Origin: a virus
Strand: one strand, 5' to 3'
Virus record (IMG/VR): IMGVR_UViG_3300024261_002332
Span: 1 to 42,764 of that record
Length of the DNA: 42,764 bases
Shown here: piece by piece, positions 33,501 through 39,946 of the stretch
How the letters are laid out: each line of letters opens with the position of its first letter
Position numbering within the stretch: the first letter of the stretch is position 1
Notes under the pieces: model-generated
Databases searched by the model: none
Seen by the model: only the letters and a program-made list of their open reading frames with translations
Told to the model about the DNA's origin: nothing
Translations under genes and position numbers: made by a program

Positions 33501-36218
33501 TATTATACAAATAGTTATTTAAAGAATAGCAGTAGCTTAATATACAAGTTCTTTTATGACATAAATAAAACTTTAAAAAAATATACAAATGAATACGTTA
33601 AAGATAATAAGAATAAAATTGGTTTTGAAAAACTTGTTGCTGATTCCCTGACCTCAGACAATGAAGCACTTAAATATTTTATATATTCAACGATAGAAAT
33701 TAAACATAAAGGTATTGAATATAAAAATAGAACTTCAAACCCTGGAAGTTTTTTTAAAAATATTGACAAAGAGTCAGCCGGGTTATATAACAGCTATTTA
33801 ACTTCAGTTTTTAGTTATGAAAATGTTAAAAAACAAAATACATTTACATTAAGGACGATAGACAGTAGTTTTCTTACAGGAGTATCAATAAGTGATATTA
33901 GAGGGAACTCGATTCAAACTGGAGTTAGTGAAGGAAGCGAAATGGGATTTGTTGAAATAAGTGGAGGAAAAATAAGAAACTATCTCTTTCCTCATTCAGC
34001 TCACACTACTAAACTGTCAACTGGACACTTAAATATTCTTAGTGAAGTTAAGGATGAGGGCGAACTTAGAATATCTGGTTTCAAAAAAGATTTGGGTTTG
34101 TTTTTCACCTTAAACACGTATAATTACGATGCGTATCTGCATAAAGGCAACAATAAAAATATAGATAATAAATCTCTTTTTTCAAAAGAAAATATTCAAA
34201 ACAGCAGTTTGAACGCAAATATTTCTTATATAGTGCTACCGGTTAACCCTAAAGAAGGATATACTGTTGATTACTTCCAGGAACCGCATCAAGAGCTAGA
34301 TCAGGCTCTTCCTGATCGTAAAATTAAAGATTTTGTGCTGAATGTGGGTTTTAGCGACGCAGAAGTTGACAAAGATTTAACAGCTGGAGATGTTTACGAT
34401 AGAATTTCAAATAATCTATTTTATGAAAAATTGAATACAGTAACGTTTAACAAAGATTTAACTTATGAATTAATGTTAGAAGAAAATACATTTACAAACA
34501 ATTTGTCAAATATTATACTTAGTTTTGTTACTTATATGTTTGGTGTAGAAGAGTTAGAAAGTCAATCAACTCTTGAATTACTTAATTCTAATGAAGAAGA
34601 AATAAAGACGCTATCAAATATTTGCAGAGAATTTATTAAAATGTATGTATTTGAGTACGAAAGAATTTCTACTTTATCTTTGCATAGAAGTATTGAGCTT
34701 GAAGTTCAAGTTAGTAATAATGATGATGATGAATTGTATAATTTCTGGGATGACAACATAAAAAACATGATTGAAGCTTCATACGCTAAAATATTAAATA
34801 AAATTGATAGAAACGATATTGATTATGACATAGATAGCGAAAAAAATAAATTTGAAGATGAGCGTCCTGCAGATGATCAGTATCACAAAAGTAAACAATC
34901 GACTGATAATTTTAATATAGTAAATCTTTTAAACAAGTCAGATTATCTTGAGTCAGTTAGTTTTGATTTGATATTTGCTTATTTATCTAATTTTGAGGAT
35001 AATAAAAATATGTTGTTATCACAAAGCGAAAGTAGATTTAATGTAACTCAAAAAATATCTAGTATGAGTAATGATATTAATGATATTGAAAATATTAATT
35101 TTACTAATATTGCTTCAAACAAATATAAGATTTGCAAAATTTCAAAATTAATGCAAAATGAAAAATTCTATAGTCTATTAAAAGAAGAAAATATTAATTC
35201 TTCAAGCTTTATTAGAGGAGATTTGGATTTTAAAAGCTTAGATATTTTTAAATCAGACGTTAAACGTGAAGAAGACAAGCGTAATTTAGCTGAAATTGGT
35301 TTGGAAACATTTTTGTTAGATGACGGTTTGCAAGAAAACTTTAACAAGATAGATATTTTAAGATTTGGAATCCCTTATAATTTGGCTAATAGTCTAGGTA
35401 ACGATAAAATAATGTCTATAATGGTATATCCAGTAAACCACAAGTACCCAGAAATAGAGTTTGAACCTTTTGAGTTTTTATATACACCTGTTTTAACAGA
35501 CATTACAGAACATTATAATAATACAACAAGTATTGCAAGTTTAAACGACTATCTTGGTGTGTATGATATTTTCAACCAAGACTTTTCAAAAAAGTATAAG
35601 ATTCTTAATACAAATGGATTGATTAATGTTGTATTAAACATGCTTACAAACATTTCTAATAAAAGACAAGTAATGGGATTTGATGATACGTTATCACCTG
35701 ATGTATGGAATTCTGATAGGATTATTATAGCTAGAAAGTTATCTAATAGTATAAAATATTTAAACGAGTCTTATAATTCTGTTTTTGATGATGCTAAAAT
35801 TAACAAATTAAACATTGATTTTGATAATATTATTTCTTTGAAAACTAAAGCTGAATTTGACAAAATAGATCTGGACAATTATAAGAAGATATTTAGCGAA
35901 AATAAAAGTATAGTTGAAGAATACTTTGTTGAAGAAGACGGGTATATTAGTATTGAGGACAAGAAAGAACAAGTGACAAATAATATTCATTCAATTGAAT
36001 TTTTTAATAAAATTGATAATGATATTTCAAATGTGAAATTTCTAAAGAGTTTAGCTACGGATGCTTTTTTCGACATATTTTCAGTTAGGATTTCAAAAGA
36101 AGCGTTAAGAGAGAAAATTATAACTGATTTGTCTGATTCTATGAAAAGACATATTTTACAAGATAAAGATGATTTTAGCAATAGTTATTCATATACAATA
36201 CAGACAAAAGTTTATTAA
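30576..36218 (+). CDS. Giant 1880-residue virion protein of unknown family
   Basis: This is the longest gene of the window. Residues about 10-100 form an acidic, Gly/Ser/Glu-rich linker whose DNA is near 50% GC in sampled lines, against about 22% a few hundred bases on. Next is a mostly helical stretch with repeated Leu/Asn/Ser patterns (LINLEQSESLILLENSLSLS), then a second GC-richer patch near 32320-32540 coding for SWGSPYRSTFFRRTRALATR. The rest alternates helical and beta-like parts, with several acidic clusters. No lysozyme, protease or lectin motif was found. The frame is unbroken over 5.6 kb. By position it may be a tape-measure-sized baseplate, whisker or tail-fibre-network scaffold, but its domain pattern does not match a standard tape measure. 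Function unknown. Confidence 0.65.
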   Translation: MINRFSTGKVKNRNKTANGGDNDGKDVPPAQAERSSVLGAASQLSEEQMEVDTLETVGLEDNPSAGPTDFDEMSRSLEEENLREGARIIRESFEATAEDIRTASYLFDFYNTRASLINLEQSESLILLENSLSLSSLREDFNQNISLLSHENYKITAQPIGPIFGPREMISNGPFINPEQLFLLKSNYINNKVNSIKNRYFNKNSYSEDNKNLYLNSIKENNIFKKDYMKNIESFLDNNKSNLKKINFGNQVIEYAESKNYLNYFGKVSSVIYNVSKQSHSIDTTTTHSNGDYLRLNSLIESESTSKRYDNLKSVFTNYFKFRIEDNDDVTSGLSSNQSEIIDSNILISKALLNCSLSLKNMHEGSFTNTEYDKASDLNYEIYDSLLNNNSLNRMSILPYAYHYDVLNNTGEYKLNFTNPSYTNEKSAGTLMNEENSIDFNEDSIYNLSDVYDNDKIHKDHFTSISMLQRSNNMSNTDFYSFYLDNEEIGIFEFDLLNNNHGFSFQPILEGFEISDFLISHNEFEEKYDITVDDYLCQRNNLLDVDAIIFNRTNKLQLIYVDNESQIRDTDDSDSNRIKYLSSPTFNLFSIHDSGPGNSHINSIEWDMSFNESFGWPHQPIHNSVSWGSPYRSTFFRRTRALATREGVIQASRVSREIPIDFLRIKTKEFSELSPDRLLYAYTDIFNQVESQIDNVFNGVFGNLSSFIDRVWTISSEGNVDTEHNTIQVSSSQYLRSIDFRKVRMGAGERFVQVGVEKPAIVEEEKIPSILDKKFYPFVMVENTNKLYDYNSDVLKEKFLKDEGEEITTEEEEFYKRVSLTSSSRTSYKKDSEKNTFKTFNTKSSWGLGKNGWVKSSFEIKRNLFKLKEKKLEENQFFNFLKSVSLKSNAVVVKEGSNAFSFLHSNDEVSKMFSLEESPFLYKKNNSFIDINNYKSNYSKEIININNALNLLSSADIEGISSFSDKDSLNSFLDLYYTNSYLKNSSSLIYKFFYDINKTLKKYTNEYVKDNKNKIGFEKLVADSLTSDNEALKYFIYSTIEIKHKGIEYKNRTSNPGSFFKNIDKESAGLYNSYLTSVFSYENVKKQNTFTLRTIDSSFLTGVSISDIRGNSIQTGVSEGSEMGFVEISGGKIRNYLFPHSAHTTKLSTGHLNILSEVKDEGELRISGFKKDLGLFFTLNTYNYDAYLHKGNNKNIDNKSLFSKENIQNSSLNANISYIVLPVNPKEGYTVDYFQEPHQELDQALPDRKIKDFVLNVGFSDAEVDKDLTAGDVYDRISNNLFYEKLNTVTFNKDLTYELMLEENTFTNNLSNIILSFVTYMFGVEELESQSTLELLNSNEEEIKTLSNICREFIKMYVFEYERISTLSLHRSIELEVQVSNNDDDELYNFWDDNIKNMIEASYAKILNKIDRNDIDYDIDSEKNKFEDERPADDQYHKSKQSTDNFNIVNLLNKSDYLESVSFDLIFAYLSNFEDNKNMLLSQSESRFNVTQKISSMSNDINDIENINFTNIASNKYKICKISKLMQNEKFYSLLKEENINSSSFIRGDLDFKSLDIFKSDVKREEDKRNLAEIGLETFLLDDGLQENFNKIDILRFGIPYNLANSLGNDKIMSIMVYPVNHKYPEIEFEPFEFLYTPVLTDITEHYNNTTSIASLNDYLGVYDIFNQDFSKKYKILNTNGLINVVLNMLTNISNKRQVMGFDDTLSPDVWNSDRIIIARKLSNSIKYLNESYNSVFDDAKINKLNIDFDNIISLKTKAEFDKIDLDNYKKIFSENKSIVEEYFVEEDGYISIEDKKEQVTNNIHSIEFFNKIDNDISNVKFLKSLATDAFFDIFSVRISKEALREKIITDLSDSMKRHILQDKDDFSNSYSYTIQTKVY

Positions 36219-36227
36219 AGAGTTGTT

Positions 36228-37859
36228 ATGGAAAATATAGTAGATTCAATTATTTCAATAAGTACAAACAAGACAGAAGAAAGAAGCGTTGTTTCTTCTT
36301 TTATTTATAACAAGTATTCCAATAGTGAAACTACTAATGAAGACAGTCTTATTACAAACAATTTAAAAAGCAATAAAAATGACATTAAAAACAAGTTTAT
36401 AAGACTTGAGCTTTCCAAAGAAATGTTAGATTTAGATTTAGATTTAGATGAATTTACATTAAACGTACCTGAGCTTTATAATATTGCAAAAATTTTTAGT
36501 TTAGATTCAGCAGATCTTTTGTATTTTAACAGGCAGATTAATTATAACAACAAAAGAGACTATCATATTTTTTCTTTAGACGAAACTAGCGTTAGAAATG
36601 CTATATCATATTTGGCAGCTGACGAAGAAATATCAAACCTTGATACAAACAAGATAAGAAAAACTTCAGTAAGTGCTGCTAAGATTTCTATACTAAAGGA
36701 TGAAGATTTAAATTTAAATTTATTAAATAACAATAACATTTTTAGTAATAATGATATTTTTTTAGAAAATAGTTTAATTAACAATGTAGAAAGTCAAGTT
36801 AGTCAATCTAATCAAGTTAAAAATGGATTTATGTTTAACACATTTAAGCCTATTAAGAAGTTTGTAAATTCTGAGGGTTTTTTGACATTTGCAGAAAAAA
36901 ATGGTGTAAGGTGTGGTTTTCTTCTTGAAAAATTTAAATTAGTAGATGGTGATTATATAAGAGTTTCTTCAAGGTTTTTTACTAAAAAGAAGTCTGAAAG
37001 AAATTTAGAGAATTTGCCTAATATGATTGAAGACGAAGCTGTTCAATACGGGAGAACTTATAAATATATTATAAGCGATGTTTATTTATATGCGTATCCT
37101 GATGTTACAAATAGATTTGTTTTAAACTATTATCTATTATGTGATAATCCTTGTATGACAAAAGATATTGAATGTAGAGAAAACGAAAAACCGCCGCCAC
37201 CTTTAAATATTAAATTTATGTATAACCAAGATCAACGCCAGCTTGAAATAAATTGGCAAGAACCAAGAAACTATCAGTATGATGCAAAAGGTTACCAAAT
37301 ACTAAAAAGACAAAGTGTAAGTGAACCCTTTACAGTTATTAAGCAACTTGAAGGTCATTATAGATACGATGATTATAAGTTTAGAGAAATAGTAGACGCA
37401 GACTCAAAAGTTTTTTCAGAAGGCGTTATTCCTTATAGTTGTATTGATAAAACTTATGAGCCGGGTAGAATTACTATTTATACTATTAGAACTATTGATG
37501 CACACGGTCACATATCAGACTATTCTGAACAGTTGGCTATTCTTTATGACCCTTTTGAAGAAGAATTAATTGTTGATTTAGTATCAACTAAAGGCGCAAA
37601 AAGAGATTATCCGAATTCAAAAATAAAAAAGAAAAGCATATTTTTCAAAAACAAAGTAGATATTGTTGATAATCTACCTATTGTTAAAAATCCAAGTAAA
37701 ATATCTTTATACATAACGCCAGAGTTCGGCGGTTACTCTAAATCGTTAAACAGCAATATAAAATTAATTGATGAAAATTACCAGTTTTCAATAACAAAAT
37801 TAAACAGTATGACAATTCATAAAGAAAAATTTAAGATTACAAATTTTAATTTATCTTAA
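36228..37859 (+). CDS. Structural protein with FN3-like domain
   Basis: The protein has 543 residues. The N-terminal 250 residues are Asn/Lys/Ser-rich and mainly helical, with an LDLDLDLDEF stretch encoded by a hexanucleotide repeat. A proline hinge (NEKPPPPLNI, about residue 320) leads into a fibronectin type III-like domain to about 437: RQLEINWQEPRNYQYDAKGY, QILKRQSV, and TIRTIDAHGHISDYSEQLAI. A beta-rich tail of about 100 residues follows. FN3-like domains on virions are usually outward-facing and help weak surface binding. GAGTTGTT lies ahead of the ATG, ten bases after the giant gene. A 61-base gap then separates it from the next gene. The domain assignment is by pattern; the exact role is unknown. 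Confidence 0.68.
   Translation: MENIVDSIISISTNKTEERSVVSSFIYNKYSNSETTNEDSLITNNLKSNKNDIKNKFIRLELSKEMLDLDLDLDEFTLNVPELYNIAKIFSLDSADLLYFNRQINYNNKRDYHIFSLDETSVRNAISYLAADEEISNLDTNKIRKTSVSAAKISILKDEDLNLNLLNNNNIFSNNDIFLENSLINNVESQVSQSNQVKNGFMFNTFKPIKKFVNSEGFLTFAEKNGVRCGFLLEKFKLVDGDYIRVSSRFFTKKKSERNLENLPNMIEDEAVQYGRTYKYIISDVYLYAYPDVTNRFVLNYYLLCDNPCMTKDIECRENEKPPPPLNIKFMYNQDQRQLEINWQEPRNYQYDAKGYQILKRQSVSEPFTVIKQLEGHYRYDDYKFREIVDADSKVFSEGVIPYSCIDKTYEPGRITIYTIRTIDAHGHISDYSEQLAILYDPFEEELIVDLVSTKGAKRDYPNSKIKKKSIFFKNKVDIVDNLPIVKNPSKISLYITPEFGGYSKSLNSNIKLIDENYQFSITKLNSMTIHKEKFKITNFNLS
36426..36449 (+). repeat. Hexanucleotide tandem repeat, four copies of TTAGAT
   Basis: Bases 36426-36449 are four perfect copies of TTAGAT within the FN3-like protein gene, encoding alternating Leu-Asp. 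The unit is six bases long, so slippage would add or remove Leu-Asp pairs without breaking the frame. Confidence 0.85.
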
Positions 37860-37871
37860 GAGTTATTAAAA

Positions 37872-37904
37872 TATAAGAATATGTACTATTAAAGTAAATA
37901 TAAT
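37872..37904 (+). promoter_or_regulatory. Candidate promoter boxes in the 37860-37920 gap
   Basis: The 61-base gap before the 246-residue protein holds TATAAGAA at 37872-37879, a poor match to the T4 late box TATAAATA, and a perfect -10 hexamer TATAAT at 37899-37904 without a -35 partner 17 bases upstream. It is one of the few gaps inside the tail module and could hold an internal late promoter. A strong GGAG site at 37910-37913 precedes the ATG at 37921. Confidence 0.22.
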
Positions 37905-37920
37905 ATTTAGGAGACTTCAA

Positions 37921-38661
37921 ATGGGATTTTTAAATCACTCAACTAACAATATAATAGTTGATGCAGTTTTAACTGAAAAGGGTCGTGAAATACTTGCAAG
38001 AAATGACGGTTCTTTTGACATACAAAACTTTAGACTAGGCGACGATGAAATTGATTATTCAATTTTAGAACAGTATGGCATTGTAATTGGAAAAGAAAAA
38101 ATTGAAAAAAACACGCCTATTTTTGAAGCAATTACAGATGAAAAGCTAGCTTTGAAATATCCTCTACGCACATTGCAAACAAATAATACTGAGGATGTAT
38201 TTGCTTTCCCTTATCTAGTTTTAGATAGCACAATTTCAACTCCGGTGAACTTGTCAGCAAACATATCTTCTAGAAAACAAGTAGACAAAACAATATTAGT
38301 AAAGACTTTTTTAGATCAAGATGAAGGGTTTGTATTGAAAGATGAGTCTTTAATTGATTCATCTTTTACAATAACAGTTTTTGACAAGCTCGTAAAACTT
38401 AGAGGAGCTACATCAAAAGTAGTTAAAAAAGATACAGCTTACTACACAATTGCTAGTAGCGCTATAAATGACGACTTTACTGGACAAAGGTCTTGCAAGT
38501 TTTCTATTACATCACAGGGTGTTGTTGATACTGCAACATTTAAGTATTTCTCTACAAAGAGCAACAATTCTGTGATCAAGACACAGATAAAAATTATAGG
38601 TAATAATACAAATTCTTCGTTATTAATACCTGTTACTATTAATAATAATATTATTTCTTAA
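37921..38661 (+). CDS. Structural protein with FL...LTExGRE N-terminal domain (second copy)
   Basis: The 246-residue protein begins MGFLNHSTNNIIVDAVLTEK, then GREILARNDGSF, NFRLGDDEIDY and ILEQYGI. This is the cleaner version of the domain that also starts the protein at 26513, and I recall similar openings in virion proteins of large marine phages. Residues 60-115 have KIEKNTPIFEAITDEKLALK, then a switch to a beta-rich C-terminal domain (DSSFTITVFDKLVKLRG, CKFSITSQGVV) that looks like an immunoglobulin-type sandwich. It has a strong GGAG Shine-Dalgarno and is 13 bases from the next gene. Probably a tail or baseplate connector; no exact function known. Confidence 0.7.
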   Translation: MGFLNHSTNNIIVDAVLTEKGREILARNDGSFDIQNFRLGDDEIDYSILEQYGIVIGKEKIEKNTPIFEAITDEKLALKYPLRTLQTNNTEDVFAFPYLVLDSTISTPVNLSANISSRKQVDKTILVKTFLDQDEGFVLKDESLIDSSFTITVFDKLVKLRGATSKVVKKDTAYYTIASSAINDDFTGQRSCKFSITSQGVVDTATFKYFSTKSNNSVIKTQIKIIGNNTNSSLLIPVTINNNIIS

Positions 38662-38674
38662 TAAAGGATAAAAA

Positions 38675-39934
38675 ATGTCATTTTATGGATTTAACGACGA
38701 AGACAAAGTTAATAAAAAGTCTCAAATAAGACAATTAGTTGATATTTTAGCAATTGACATTGCGGGAAAAGATTCTAGTGATGTTAGTACAAATACAAGA
38801 AAAAAATATGAAGTATTTGTAACAGGATCTACTGACGCAGTTAAAAGTGGTCTTTTTCAAACAATATTTGATCAAGATCACACGCTTCAAACTTCAAATG
38901 AAATGCTAGACTTAGCTATTGGTTCATATGCTAAATACAACGCAGGCACTTCAACAATTGATCCTACTTATAACATAATGTTTAGAGATCACGGGAACAC
39001 GCCAGTAACAGCAATTACTTCATCTGTTGACGCTAGTAATAAGCCTATTTTTTCTTCTACCACCTTGATGATGAGAGAAAAAATAAATATGTATAAACAA
39101 TATGCTCAAATCTTGCTAGGTGATGCTAACACATACTTTACAGCGCCATATGATGATGATGTTACAAATGATGATAGTACTAGAATAAATCACGCTTTGT
39201 TTATAAACGTTAAGAGACTTTTTACAAGAGACTCTCTTGATAAAGAAAAGTTTTCTATGAAAATTGGAAAATATGCAGGAGATGGTACAACTTCTTCAGA
39301 CGAAAAAGCTTTGACAGCTGTTTCAACGACATTAAGTTTATTATCTGATACTGGTGCTAAGTCTAGTTTAACTGTGACACCTAGAGGCGCTAGTGTAGGA
39401 ACAATAGTAGATAGTACAAATGCAGCTGTAGGTTTGATATTTTACGAATATGGTATTGTAGTTTTAAATGCTGAATTGGTTTTTGATCCAGGACAAGACT
39501 TAACTGGCGTAATATCTTCTGTAAATGGAGATGGAGGAACATTAACAATAGCAGCTGGTGGTTCTAAATCTTTTATTCCAGATATTTGGGTATCTGGCTC
39601 TATAGATGATGTGTTAGATCATGTTTCTTCAACAAGATTTGGAAGAGCTAATACTTCTGCAATTGGTTTGATAAATAAGACAACAATAAATTCTACAATT
39701 TACTTTTGTAGAATACCGCCTAATGAAGCTAATTTTTCTACTAATCCAACGTATACAGATGCAAGTGGCAGTTTGAGATGTATTGAAGAAAAAGGTGATG
39801 ATCCTTTCTCCTACGTAACGACAGTTGGTCTTTATGACGCACCCGGTAATTTATTAGCAGTCGCAAAAACTTCAAGACCAATTGAAAAAAATCCAGAAGT
39901 TGATCTATCTATTAGTGTTAGAATTGATTATTAA
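38675..39934 (+). CDS. Virion structural protein (baseplate/tail, marine myophage type)
   Basis: The 419-residue protein begins with a short helical part (SQIRQLVDILAIDIAGKDSS) and a region with KKYEVFVTGSTDAVKSGLFQ. The middle is Gly/Thr/Ser-rich with beta strands. The C-terminus reads DPFSYVTTVGLYDAPGNLLA, VAKTSRPIEKNPEVD and SISVRIDY; this YVTTVGLY-[ND]-x-x-x-LLAVAK-x-S-x-P motif ends many phage structural proteins, probably as an assembly interface. GC is higher than in the giant proteins before it. AAAGGA precedes the ATG, and 12 bases separate its stop from the next gene. A wedge or inner tail part is likely; no T4 counterpart is clear. Confidence 0.7.
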   Translation: MSFYGFNDEDKVNKKSQIRQLVDILAIDIAGKDSSDVSTNTRKKYEVFVTGSTDAVKSGLFQTIFDQDHTLQTSNEMLDLAIGSYAKYNAGTSTIDPTYNIMFRDHGNTPVTAITSSVDASNKPIFSSTTLMMREKINMYKQYAQILLGDANTYFTAPYDDDVTNDDSTRINHALFINVKRLFTRDSLDKEKFSMKIGKYAGDGTTSSDEKALTAVSTTLSLLSDTGAKSSLTVTPRGASVGTIVDSTNAAVGLIFYEYGIVVLNAELVFDPGQDLTGVISSVNGDGGTLTIAAGGSKSFIPDIWVSGSIDDVLDHVSSTRFGRANTSAIGLINKTTINSTIYFCRIPPNEANFSTNPTYTDASGSLRCIEEKGDDPFSYVTTVGLYDAPGNLLAVAKTSRPIEKNPEVDLSISVRIDY

Positions 39935-39946
39935 AAGAAGGTTTAT

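Noticed and set aside
30576-36218. Tape-measure protein
   Set aside because: The size fits, but it lacks long uninterrupted coiled-coil or membrane-like segments and lies after the wedge genes amid other large beta-rich proteins.
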